Source: a virus. From it: a stretch of DNA of 60,502 bases. This document shows positions 48,634 to 57,700 of this stretch, piece after piece (the first letter of the stretch is position 1; every line of letters starts with the position of its first letter). Under the pieces are notes generated by a model. The model worked only from the letters and a program-made list of their open reading frames with translations. It was not told the origin of the DNA and did not search any database. Position numbers and translations under genes: made by a program. The stretch covers positions 1 to 60,502 of IMG/VR virus record IMGVR_UViG_3300013137_001181; one strand, written 5' to 3'.

Positions 48634-49429
48634 TGTAAGACAGTCGTTGGAGACTTTTTTTTATCGAATACGATTTAACATTGGGTTGAATCACGCATTA
48701 GAGTCCGGTGTGTTTAAATCGTTCAGGAGTGAACTGAAAAAGTCTCTTCGTAATCAGATACTCTATTTTGCGAAGATAGAGAAGGTTAATTCTATTATAG
48801 GTCTTCGTAAGGCTGTAAAAGAGCTTACTGATCAAGATTTGCTTATTAATCTTGGCAAGATGTGGATTCCTATTTTTGACATCTTAAGTCAAGAAGATGC
48901 AAAAAAATTTCTAATTTGGTCTGCGAATGAAGGAGGCCAGATAGCTGTAAACAAACTTGATCCGTCTGTTGAGTTTAGACTAAAGAATGAAAAGATTGTT
49001 AGTATGATAGAACAGCGTGCGATTGATTTTTCTAAAATTATAGATTATACAACGCAAAGCTGGATAGCTCGAACGGTAGAGGAAGGAATAAGCATGGGTA
49101 TGAATTCTATAGACATAGCAAAAACACTTCGTGATCAATCGACTAATGTTTCTTACTTTAGATCAGACACCATTGCCGAATATGAGTTGGCTCTTCAAAT
49201 AGGAGAGATGCAAAACGAAGTGTTCAAGAGAAGTGGTGTAACGCATCATCGGTGGATAACCACGCGTGATGAGCGTACTTGCTTGGAGTGTGCTTCAAAT
49301 GAGGAGGCTGGCGAGGTTGAAATAGGTGATGAATTTCCAAGTGGTGTGATATATACACCAGGACATATTTCATGCCGATGCTTTATTGCTCCAGTCTCTT
49401 TGCATAAAGAAATATGGACAGGCAACTAG
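48611..49429 (+). CDS. Head morphogenesis (MuF / SPP1 gp7-like) protein
   Basis: 272 codons, overlapping the portal by 23 nt. The C-terminal domain has RWITTRDERTCLECASNEEAG...GDEFPSGVIYTPGHISCRCFI, the Cys/His pattern of the MuF domain. N-terminal 180 residues are helical. MuF proteins assist capsid assembly and may be ejected with the DNA. Confidence 0.85.
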   Translation: MEKDQLLNVRQSLETFFYRIRFNIGLNHALESGVFKSFRSELKKSLRNQILYFAKIEKVNSIIGLRKAVKELTDQDLLINLGKMWIPIFDILSQEDAKKFLIWSANEGGQIAVNKLDPSVEFRLKNEKIVSMIEQRAIDFSKIIDYTTQSWIARTVEEGISMGMNSIDIAKTLRDQSTNVSYFRSDTIAEYELALQIGEMQNEVFKRSGVTHHRWITTRDERTCLECASNEEAGEVEIGDEFPSGVIYTPGHISCRCFIAPVSLHKEIWTGN

Positions 49430-49776
49430 AAGATCAAATACCAGTATCAATTAAACCTAAGAATGATTTAGAGACGGCCTATTTTGACTTTTTGAGGGAT
49501 TTTCGTGAATATCTGAGTGAATATATTCGAGATACGGTAACAGAGCTTCTTGCATCTGAGGTTCCCGTGTCTGGCTCAATAAAGCTTTTTACTGGTGTAA
49601 ATAGAGGCAAGGTGCGCATAAAGAATCAAGGTAAGGAAACATGCTGGATATCAACAAACGGAAAAGGAGGATATCGTCTTGATCCTGGAGAATCTGTGGA
49701 ATTCTTTCTTAACAATCAGCTTTATGCAACAACCTGTCCAGGAACAATAACCACGATTGGGTTCATAAAATATTAG
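49414..49776 (+). CDS. Hypothetical structural-module protein
   Basis: 120 codons, overlapping the MuF-like gene by 16 nt. A helical N-terminus (about 1-45), then a beta domain (KVRIKNQGKETCWISTNGKGGYRLDPGESVEFF) resembling small decoration or adaptor domains. No specific family. Confidence 0.55.
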   Translation: MDRQLEDQIPVSIKPKNDLETAYFDFLRDFREYLSEYIRDTVTELLASEVPVSGSIKLFTGVNRGKVRIKNQGKETCWISTNGKGGYRLDPGESVEFFLNNQLYATTCPGTITTIGFIKY

Positions 49777-49780
49777 GCTA

Positions 49781-49809
49781 TTGACAAATATTATCCGCTA
49801 GTCTACAAT
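49781..49809 (+). promoter_or_regulatory. Promoter of a leader/attenuator unit
   Basis: TTGACA 49781-49786, 17-nt spacer, TACAAT 49804-49809. Predicted start near 49816; a roughly 60-nt leader with a repeated GGTATCC (49830-49836, 49851-49857) runs into the terminator at 49872. Confidence 0.78.
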
Positions 49810-49871
49810 AAATATGGGTTAGTACTAAAGGTATCCAGATCTTAAAATGCGGTATCCATTCCGTAGTAATG

Positions 49872-49896
49872 CCACACATTAGGTGTGGTTTTTTTT
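49872..49896 (+). terminator. Intrinsic terminator before the phosphatase-like gene
   Basis: CCACAC 49872-49877 pairs with GTGTGG 49883-49888 over a 5-nt loop, then eight T. The ATG of the next gene is 6 nt further on, with no Shine-Dalgarno between. It can act as a terminator for the gene before or as an attenuator for the promoter at 49781. Confidence 0.78.
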
Positions 49897-49902
49897 GTAA
49901 AC

Positions 49903-50319
49903 ATGGACATCATAGAGATAACACCAAACATGCTTTATCAGAGTTCGAGAATAGAAAGCACTGGTGATTATCAGAGAATTCTTGACAATGGCGTGAAGGC
50001 AATAGTGGACATAGAAGGTTCTATTAATCCTATTGATGCTAAGATAGAAAAATATCTTTATTGGGCGTTTAAAAAAGGAGATGTTCCTTCATTAAAGAAT
50101 TTAGATATTGTTGCTTCATTTGCTATCTCGTGCATAAAAGACGATAGCCCAGTCATTATTCATGGCGGAGACGGCATAAATAGAATTAGTCTTATTTCTG
50201 CATACATATATAGACTTATGGAAAAGAAGAGTGGACAACAGTCAATAGATTATATTAGGCTTAAAAAGTTTGATTCTCTGAACAATCAGGATTATGTCTC
50301 AATGTTAAAAATTCTTTAA
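49903..50319 (+). CDS. Dual-specificity-phosphatase-like protein, catalytic Cys replaced
   Basis: 138 codons from ATG at 49903. MLYQSSRIESTGDYQRILDNGVKAIVDIEG follows the DSP fold, and VIIHGGDGINRISLISAYIY aligns with the P-loop H-C-x2-G-x2-R. His is at 87, Gly at 91 and Arg at 94, but the nucleophile at 88 is Gly. As written it cannot form the phosphocysteine intermediate, so it is probably a binding-only pseudophosphatase. It lies in the head module. Confidence 0.65.
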   Translation: MDIIEITPNMLYQSSRIESTGDYQRILDNGVKAIVDIEGSINPIDAKIEKYLYWAFKKGDVPSLKNLDIVASFAISCIKDDSPVIIHGGDGINRISLISAYIYRLMEKKSGQQSIDYIRLKKFDSLNNQDYVSMLKIL

Positions 50320-50324
50320 CAACT

Positions 50325-50666
50325 ATGTGGATTAAATACATGAAAGATGGTTATGGAAACAAGTTTGGAAATATTTGTTGGACAGATGATGATAAGACGG
50401 CACAGCAAATCATCAATGAAGGATTTGCTATTAGAGCGTTAGGACCAGATGGTGATATATTTGAAGATTCTGCGCCAGAGGTGATTATCAAGCAGGTTGC
50501 CGCAGAAGATAAGCTCACCTTTGAACAGGAGGAGATAAAAATGCGTAATACGCTTAAGAAGATTAAAAAAAATAAAGACGCATATAATGTTCATCTTGGT
50601 ATGTATGTTGATGATAAGCATTTGAAAGGTTCTGAAAAAAAAGATTCATCATTATTAGTTAAATAA
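50325..50666 (+). CDS. Hypothetical protein (MWI paralogue 1)
   Basis: 113 codons. MWIKYMKDGYGNKFGNICWTDDDKTAQQIINEGFAIRA is an N-terminal domain shared in outline with the next gene (MWIRFIANTLYNKEGDVVDVNEAEAKDKIANKQAVEHD). The C-terminal half is basic and helical. Possibly a small head-joining or scaffold-type protein; unknown. Confidence 0.5.
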   Translation: MWIKYMKDGYGNKFGNICWTDDDKTAQQIINEGFAIRALGPDGDIFEDSAPEVIIKQVAAEDKLTFEQEEIKMRNTLKKIKKNKDAYNVHLGMYVDDKHLKGSEKKDSSLLVK

Positions 50667-50672
50667 ACATAT

Positions 50673-50906
50673 ATGTGGATTAGATTTATAGCTAACACAC
50701 TCTATAACAAAGAAGGCGATGTTGTAGATGTAAATGAGGCAGAGGCGAAGGATAAGATTGCAAACAAGCAGGCTGTCGAACACGATTGGAGTCAAGCTCA
50801 GATGAAGTCAGAAAAGCCAGTGGTGGAGGAGGGCGTTATCATTGACAATGCTCCGCCAGCTGTTGTCATAAACGTCGTGAGAGGAAGAAAGCGAAGAGTT
50901 AAATAA
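50673..50906 (+). CDS. Hypothetical protein (MWI paralogue 2)
   Basis: 77 codons, 6 nt after paralogue 1. Same opening pattern and a PPAVVIN-type strand before a very basic tail (RGRKRRVK). The GDVVDV/A-x2-L-I-x-x-G-x-A layout occurs in small proteins next to phage capsid genes. Function unknown. Confidence 0.5.
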   Translation: MWIRFIANTLYNKEGDVVDVNEAEAKDKIANKQAVEHDWSQAQMKSEKPVVEEGVIIDNAPPAVVINVVRGRKRRVK

Positions 50907-50955
50907 TTGTGTTCGGATATTATAAATTGCCTTAATAAAAGGGGGGTGATTAAAT

Positions 50956-51768
50956 ATGGCAGCCACATTTTCTGTAGCTCAAAACTACGGTACAGGAACA
51001 GGTTCTGTTTCACTTCTTGGTGCAACTGGATCGCTTTGGTATTTTAAGCAAGCAACAGATCAAGGTACGCTGAACTATAATGCAGCTGGTTCTAACGTCC
51101 CAGCAGGTCAAAACTCGTTCGGTGTTCATCTGAGACCTTACTTCTCTACCACGGCAACCAATACGTTCTCAAACATTCGTTTTTACCAGTCAACAACTTG
51201 GACATCAACGACTTATGGAGCGGTTGGTACCAGCGCGGCAGGTTATACGCAGTCAACTGCGTCTAGCACTGCAGCCACTGATGGAGGAGCTTCAAACTCA
51301 GGTGTTCCAACAGGTTCTGCGACCAATGCAGCTATTGCTCTTGGCACGCTTACTCTTGGAAATGCGTCAGGTTATGGTCCAACGTTCCTTCGTGTTCAGT
51401 TGACCACAAACTCAAGCGCACCAGCAGGAGATACACCTTTCGGAGGATCAATTTTGTGGGTCCTCTTTAAATCTTTTCTAATCAATGGGGAACATCTTAT
51501 TAAAAGATTACCCTCAACAAGCAGATTAATAATCGTGCAGTTGCAGAGACTAACTGAAGAGACTATTCTAAAACGAATAGATGTGATAGTCCGATCTCTA
51601 TGGGAACATAGAGAGTTAGGCAGAAATGACCTAACCAATGCTATATTTGCAGCATTGCAACAATTTAAGTCACTTGGGTCTATGATGAATCGTAGACAAT
51701 TTGCAGGTTTTACATGGGTATATAATGGGTCCTGAGCGACAAGACTATGGATCCTGAGTTTTGTCTAA
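50956..51768 (+). CDS. Virion structural protein, gene interrupted by a group I intron
   Basis: Exon 1 is 50956-51448 (ATG after GGGGGGTGATTAAAT) and exon 2 is 51737-51768. Removing the intron gives 174 residues, ending GGS-TRLWILSFV-stop. The protein is Gly/Ser/Thr/Ala-rich and beta-structured (SVAQNYGTGTGSVSLLGATGSLWYF), like capsid, tail-tube or fibre-type proteins of phages. Read without splicing, the frame would add 95 residues of unrelated intron translation and stop at 51735. The 3' splice site is inferred; the plausible hydrophobic C-terminal strand and the terminator directly after the stop support it. Confidence 0.68.
51449..51736 (+). other. Group I self-splicing intron (288 nt, no ORF)
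   Basis: P1: exon GAGGAT (51443-51448) pairs with guide GTCCTC (51460-51465), with the conserved U-G pair at the splice site. P7: GACTA 51548-51552 with TAGTC 51587-51591, embedded in GCAGAGACTA and GATAGTCCG, the family's R and S signatures. P8: CTATTC/GAATAG (51563-51580). P3: CTTTTC with GAAGAG. P9: CTCTATG-GGAA-CATAGAG (51596-51613). Two more hairpins follow, and the intron is taken to end in G at 51736. No homing endonuclease is encoded. Confidence 0.85.
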
Positions 51769-51780
51769 AACAAAAAGACG

Positions 51781-51818
51781 GCGGACATGGTTCCAGAAGC
51801 CATTCCGCTGTTTTTTTT
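51781..51818 (+). terminator. Intrinsic terminator after the intron-containing gene
   Basis: GCGGA(c)ATGG 51781-51790 pairs with CCAT-TCCGC 51800-51808 with one bulge, followed by TG and eight T. It ends the structural-protein transcript 12 nt after the inferred stop. Confidence 0.8.
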
Positions 51819-51822
51819 GGTC

Positions 51823-51851
51823 TTGACATCACCAAAACAAGTGACTATAAT
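51823..51851 (+). promoter_or_regulatory. Consensus promoter for the methyltransferase gene
   Basis: TTGACA 51823-51828, 17-nt spacer, TATAAT 51846-51851, an exact match, placed right after the terminator. Predicted start near 51858; ATG at 51880. Confidence 0.85.
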
Positions 51852-51879
51852 TTAGTAAGATATAAATTTTTATCGATAT

Positions 51880-52494
51880 ATGGATAAAAAGAGAGAAGAA
51901 AAGATGCCTCCAGGAACATCTTCTATCGGCTTCGTTAATAATAAAGATGGCTCAGTTCCAGACATGTCAAAAGGACAAGGAACGGCAGAAACAGTTGTAA
52001 ATCTTCATGATCCAGCCACGACAATCAAAGGAATCAAGCTAAACATCGGTTCTGGTGTTGATTGCAAGGATGGATATGTAAACGTAGATAAATATGATTC
52101 AAGCGCAGACATCAAAGCAGACATATGTAACCTTCCATTTCATGATAATTCTGTTGCAGTCGTAACCTGTATGGAAGTTCTTGAGCATCTAGGTATTAAC
52201 GAGATTGGTACGGCTCTCAAAGAGCTTCACCGTGTTATGAAACCAGGTGCATCTCTTCACGCTACTGTGCCTGATATAGTTGATGCTTGTAAAAAGCTTG
52301 TTGAGGATCCTGAAAACGATTGGACTCTTGCGGTAATCTATGGCAATCAGACACACGATGGACAATATCACAAGAATGGATTTACGCCAAAACGCATTTT
52401 CAAGCTGTTAGGATATGCGGGATTTAGGATTATAAAGACGGCGTATATAGAAAACCTCAATGTTAGAAACATCTACATTGAGGCCGTAAAATAA
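51880..52494 (+). CDS. SAM-dependent methyltransferase
   Basis: 204 codons. A polar N-terminal 65 residues, then IKLNIGSGVDCKDGYVNVDKY (motif I and II type), ADICNLPFHDNSVAVVTCMEVLEHL and RVMKPGASLHATVPD. This subgroup is common next to phage structural and glycan genes. Substrate unknown. It lies between the head protein and a glycosyltransferase-methyltransferase fusion. Confidence 0.8.
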   Translation: MDKKREEKMPPGTSSIGFVNNKDGSVPDMSKGQGTAETVVNLHDPATTIKGIKLNIGSGVDCKDGYVNVDKYDSSADIKADICNLPFHDNSVAVVTCMEVLEHLGINEIGTALKELHRVMKPGASLHATVPDIVDACKKLVEDPENDWTLAVIYGNQTHDGQYHKNGFTPKRIFKLLGYAGFRIIKTAYIENLNVRNIYIEAVK

Positions 52495-52515
52495 TTTATT
52501 ATTAACCAACTAACT

Positions 52516-54177
52516 ATGATGAATGGTACTTTTAGGTCATACTTCGGAGCAATTTGTGTTCCTATTCTCGACAAAGGAGATGGAACTATTTCAAATGTTA
52601 CGCACGACTGGTCAAACGCAATGGCAGGTCTTGGTGGTGGCCTTGCAGTTACCGTTATGCGACTTGAGATTCGCAATCATAGAGTAGATATTGCGAAAGA
52701 ACGTCTTGCTGAACTTGCTATATCAAATGGCTGTCAGTGGGCTTTGTTTGTTGATGATGATGTTATTCCTCCTGGTAATGGACTTTTCAAGATGATTAAG
52801 CTTTGGAGAAGTGATCCTAAATATAAAATCATTTCAGGTGTTTATTACTCAAAGAGTGATCCAGCTCTTCCGCTTGTGTTTAGAGGAAATCTGCAAGGCA
52901 GTTATTGGGACTGGACAGTCCACGATTTAATCAAGGCTGATGGTGCAGGCGCAGGCTTTCTCTTTGTTGACCTCGAGATGCTCAAGAAACTTCCTAAACC
53001 ATGGTTCTCATGTGACTATGTGTTTGAAGATCCTCGTTCAATGTATGATATTCAAAAATGGAATAAGATGGATGAGCTTGGTAATGAGCTTTTAAAAGGT
53101 AAAGAAGCAGACACAAAGACCGTTGTGAGAATGGAAGGCGAACTTAAAGAGCTTGGAGATAAAATTCAACGAGTACAAAGAGGAGAATTCGATCCTAATC
53201 TCTTGAAGAATGTTCATAACGACGCAGGTACAACAGAGGACTTATATTTCTTTAAGAAGGCCAAAGAACATGGTTATGACTTATGGGTCGACTGTTCAAT
53301 CCAGTGTATGCACCAAGACAAGCGAACGGGTCGTGTCTGGGGCATTTCGCCTGATGATGCACAGGCTCAGCCTCGTTGGTCGAAGAGAATGACTCCTGGT
53401 GAGATGGTGGTGCTTGATATTGGCGCAGGAGAAGGCGGATATCATATTCCAGAAGGTAATCCTATCAGAATAGATCTTGATGAGCGTACAAAGCCAGATA
53501 TCGTGGCTGATGCACGACAGATTCCTCTTGAGGACTGTTATGCCGACATGGTCTTTTCAAGTCATTTGCTTGAGCATTTTTCTTTCAGAGAGAGTGTCTC
53601 AGTACTTCGCGAGTGGGTCAGACTTCTAAAGGTTGATGGAAAGCTTGTGATTATCGTGCCTAATTTGAAGTGGGCTTCTAAAGTCATCATGGAGCCTGAG
53701 AAGCATAATACTCAGTATCATGCTGAGCGAGCTATGTATATGTACTTTTCACAACAAGACGGAACGCTTGTTGATGCGTACGAGGACACACATAAAGCAG
53801 GATTTACGCCTGAGTCACTTGCTGGATTGCTTTCACGAGTGGGAGGTCTTACAGATATTGAGGTACACACTACAGAAGGTGTATACTCAGGTTGGGATGC
53901 TCCTGAGAATCTTGTTAAGGATGGAACTGGTTATAATATTATCGCTATTGCAAAGAAGGCCAAGCACAATTCTGCCATAAGCTTAAAGTTGCCAATTGGA
54001 TTACAGGAAGAGGCTAAAAAGTTTGTTGGAGAGAAGGCAAGGCAGTATAATAAAAAAAATAATGTGGAGAAAGAAGCTGAAAAGATTTATAATGAAGCTG
54101 AACTGCTTGTTAAGAAGGCAAAAAAAGAAGGTCAACGCGTTGTGACAAGTATAAAGAAATTAAAAGTTAAGAAGTAA
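52516..54177 (+). CDS. Glycosyltransferase-methyltransferase fusion
   Basis: 553 codons. Residues about 10-260: GT-A-like domain with RVDIAKERLAELAISNGCQWALFVDDDVIPP (DxD-type acids) and GAGAGFLFVDLEMLKKL, interrupted by a coiled insertion. Residues about 295-480: class I methyltransferase (VVLDIGAGEGGYHIP, DLDERTKPDIVADARQIPLEDCYADMVFSSHLLEHF). The last 70 residues form a Lys/Glu coiled coil. One chain that could add and methylate a sugar, inside the structural module, suggests virion glycosylation. Confidence 0.75.
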   Translation: MMNGTFRSYFGAICVPILDKGDGTISNVTHDWSNAMAGLGGGLAVTVMRLEIRNHRVDIAKERLAELAISNGCQWALFVDDDVIPPGNGLFKMIKLWRSDPKYKIISGVYYSKSDPALPLVFRGNLQGSYWDWTVHDLIKADGAGAGFLFVDLEMLKKLPKPWFSCDYVFEDPRSMYDIQKWNKMDELGNELLKGKEADTKTVVRMEGELKELGDKIQRVQRGEFDPNLLKNVHNDAGTTEDLYFFKKAKEHGYDLWVDCSIQCMHQDKRTGRVWGISPDDAQAQPRWSKRMTPGEMVVLDIGAGEGGYHIPEGNPIRIDLDERTKPDIVADARQIPLEDCYADMVFSSHLLEHFSFRESVSVLREWVRLLKVDGKLVIIVPNLKWASKVIMEPEKHNTQYHAERAMYMYFSQQDGTLVDAYEDTHKAGFTPESLAGLLSRVGGLTDIEVHTTEGVYSGWDAPENLVKDGTGYNIIAIAKKAKHNSAISLKLPIGLQEEAKKFVGEKARQYNKKNNVEKEAEKIYNEAELLVKKAKKEGQRVVTSIKKLKVKK

Positions 54178-54180
54178 CCC

Positions 54181-54627
54181 ATGAACGTAAAATTCCGTGT
54201 TACATTTGATGATGGAACGTTTCTTGAGAGTCATGATGAGTCGTGGAATCAGATAAAAGACCATGCTCATGCGCTATCCCCAAATGGCGAGAAGAAATGG
54301 CGACAGTATGATCTAATTGGTGATGATGTGGGTCATTTGGTCGGCGTAAGCTTTCATAGCGGTTTATTTGTGGTAAGAGGTCAGTTGATTCACACAGGAG
54401 ACAATGAGGGTGGCTCATATACGTTTAGAAAAGGAGTACATACCTACAAGAATACACATAAGAATACAGAAGGACTTGAGTATTTTCCTATCTATGGAAG
54501 AAAGCAGATTTTTGGAGATTGGGGTGCGGCAACGCTTTATTTCTGTGGCTGGAAAAGAATGTTTGAAGGTAAAGAGGTAATCAAGAAGGCGTTTGTTTAT
54601 CCGAATGGTCAGATAGTCATAACATAA
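54181..54627 (+). CDS. Hypothetical protein
   Basis: 148 codons, 3 nt after the fusion gene. Beta-rich with many Trp, Tyr and His (KWRQYDLIGDDVGHLVGVSFHSGLFVVRG). It could be a small structural or lectin-like domain; no family is recognised. Confidence 0.5.
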   Translation: MNVKFRVTFDDGTFLESHDESWNQIKDHAHALSPNGEKKWRQYDLIGDDVGHLVGVSFHSGLFVVRGQLIHTGDNEGGSYTFRKGVHTYKNTHKNTEGLEYFPIYGRKQIFGDWGAATLYFCGWKRMFEGKEVIKKAFVYPNGQIVIT

Positions 54628-54631
54628 TCAT

Positions 54632-54660
54632 TTGATTTTTAAAAATAGTAGGTCTACAAT
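54632..54660 (+). promoter_or_regulatory. Promoter of the fibre leader/attenuator unit
   Basis: TTGATT 54632-54637, 17-nt spacer, TACAAT 54655-54660; the -10 context TCTACAAT is identical to that of the unit at 49781. The leader folds into GGTCT/AGACC and GACCT/AGGTC hairpins before the terminator at 54722. Confidence 0.68.
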
Positions 54661-54721
54661 GAATTAGGTGGGTCTATCCAAAGACCAAGGACCTATTCAG
54701 AGGTCGACAGGGTTTATTAAT

Positions 54722-54746
54722 AGACAGCTTATGGCTGTCTTTTTTT
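54722..54746 (+). terminator. Intrinsic terminator upstream of the giant fibre gene
   Basis: AGACAGC 54722-54728 pairs with GCTGTCT 54734-54740 with a 5-nt loop, then a T-run to 54746. It lies 22 nt before the fibre ATG; no Shine-Dalgarno is visible between. Confidence 0.78.
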
Positions 54747-54768
54747 GGTTATATAGAATAAAACTAAC

Positions 54769-57700
54769 ATGGCGCAAATATATTGGGTAGGAGGAAGCGG
54801 AAATTGGACAGACTCAGAAAACCACTGGGCAGATTCTTCTGGTACAGCAGGAACAGCTGGTGTGCCTACTAATGGCGATGAGGTATTTCTTAGTTGTGTA
54901 GACTCAGACGGTTGGACCATTACACTTGATGCAGATGTTACTGTTCTTGGATTAAATCTAAACACATCATACGATTTTACGTTTGCAATGGGTTCCTACA
55001 ACGTAACCGTAGGAAATGGTGGCGATATGACGTCTACGAGCCCTGGTTTTTATACAGAATCAAGTGTCAGCTTAACAAGCACAGGTGGAACATTCACAAT
55101 CGAAGGTGGCGATGGTTATGCTTCAACATTTCAAGTATATAGCTCTTTTCCAAGAGACGTACAGGTAAACTGTTCTGGGTGGGAGGTTCGTTTTGGAGGA
55201 GATATAGGAACTCATGGAATTACTGTCAGTTTATTTGATGGTACTTTTAACTTTATTTCAGATACAACATGTGGGATATTTACCTGCACAGAAACTTATG
55301 GAATAATAGATCTGGGAAGTTTTTCAATTACCGCTAGAAGATTTGTATTAGCACAAGATGTCAATATATATTCTTCATCATCTAACAGAGTTTATCTTAC
55401 TGAAAATAGCGGTGGAGACGCACTACTTTATACTAAAACATCGCAAAGTTTAAGTGTCATGGGTAACTGGTATATACAAGGAAATGCACATTTTCATCCA
55501 GGTGTTGATGCATATTTTCAAAATGAATTACATATAAATTCGACCATTGGAACTGGAGAGGTTCAATTGTTTGATGGATTTGAGGTAGATAAATTTTATG
55601 TAGATTCACATCCTAAGACAGTAAAATTTGAAGGAGGAAAAACTTATACTATAGATACATCATTTAATGTAAGTGGGACTGCTGGAAATCTTATCACACT
55701 TAATAATATATCAGGAACGACAAAGCACATTCTTTCAAAATCAGATGGCACAATAACTTGCGATTATCTTGATATTTCAAATTCAAATGCAACTGGTGGG
55801 GCTACTTGGAAGGCTGGAGCTAATTCAAATAATACATCAAATAATTCAGGCTGGGTATTCACTGAAACGAAAACAATATCTGCAAAAGCACGTATTAAAA
55901 ATATAAATCGTTATTGGGTTGGGGGAAGTGGCAATTGGAGCGATGCAGCGAACCACTGGGCAACGTCAAGTGGTGGTTCTAGTGGTGCTGATGTTCCTAC
56001 TTCTGAAGATGATGTTTTTATTGATGAAAACTCTGGATTTGGAGCAGGAGGAACAATTACGGTTGACGTTGAAGGTGTAGGACATGATTTAACCTGTACG
56101 TCTGGGGACAGCTACACAATTGATAATCAGTACTCGCTGGGTTTTACTGGTTCAATAACTTTGGAGTCAGATATTACTGCAACAGGATATGGATGGACAA
56201 TGGCTCCCGATACTGTAAACGAAACATTGACTTCTGCTGGTGTTATTCTTCCTACGCTGATGATTCAGGCGCTAGTGGCGACTAATAAGGTGACTCTTCA
56301 AGATAACTTAGAACTGGATAATACAATTGGTTTTCTTGTTTTTTACAATGGTATTTTTGATGCAAACGACCATAATATAAAAGCAGCATCGTATGTGTGT
56401 ATAGGAGAGACTGGGACTTATGATTCTGAAATAATCATGGGTTCTGGAACATGGGAAGCAATGATAGCAGATGATGAAGAAAATGGTATTTTTCCTTGGA
56501 TTATGGAGGATATGGATAGTGGAATTACCATTACGCCAGAAACATCAACGATTAAGATAACGGATGCAAGTAGCACGCAAAAAACGTTTCTTGGAGGTGG
56601 AAAAACGTACAATAACGTTTGGTTTACTGGTGCAGGAACAGGTGCATTCCGTATCTATGATGGCAATACGTTTAATGATTTGAAAGTAGATAATCCTCCA
56701 CATACGCTTCTTTTGCCAGCAGAGGCAACAGTAACAGTTTCTTCGTTTACTGTATCAGGTTCTTCTGGTAATCTAATCACGATTGATAGCACGGATGGGG
56801 CAACACAGAACACTTTATCAAAATCGGCAGGAACGGTGAATTGTAATTATCTTAATATCAGTAATTCAAATGCAGCAGGAGGAGCAAGTTGGCGAGCATA
56901 TACAAGTAACGGAAACACAGATGGAGGTAATAATAGTGGATGGATTTTTACTGGTGCCGATAATTCAATCAAGGCGAACATTGTTGTTACAAATCTAAAG
57001 GACGTCTCTTCTAAGGCAAATATACTTTCTTCACAAGCGAAAAACAACAATATAAAGGCGTTTATTTCTGCTCCTGGTCAGTTTGATAATGTTGTTGGAG
57101 CAGACATCCTTAAGACATCAACAAAAGGTGTTTATGTATATGTAAATATTTCTAATAATCCTCCAACGGTCGCGCTCGATTCTCCTTCTGATGCTCAGCA
57201 GGTAAACGACATTACGCCAGATTTGTTGTTCACAGGAACAGATCCGAATAGCAATACTATAGATTATGAAGTCCAGATATCTAATGACGCATATTTTGCT
57301 GACGTTTTAACCTATTACTTTGATGCTTCAGATGGTTCTATATTAGATCCAAATAGTGTATGGAATAATGAGCCCAATGCATTTGATGGTTCTACTTCAA
57401 CTGATGCGGATACGGCGACAGCTGGTTCTACAAGTTCTAATTATCTATTTGGTGAAGGAACTAATGCGCCAACCTCAGGTGGCACTATTTCGCAGGTAAG
57501 AGCAAGAATGTATTCTTATGGCAGACTTGGTGATGCGGGCATGATTTGTACAATCTATACAAACGGTCTAGGAGAGTCTCTTGGCATTGTCTATGGCACG
57601 ACAATGAATACGGTTTGGTCAAATTATACAGTTCTTTCTGCGCCCTCAGGTGGTTGGACATGGCAAAAAATAAAGAACTTAGAGGTAAAAATTTATCATT

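Noticed and set aside
51449-51735. 95-residue C-terminal extension of the virion protein
   Set aside because: The composition changes abruptly from Gly/Ser/Thr-rich to basic and hydrophobic, and the DNA carries group I intron P1, P7, P8 and P9 elements.
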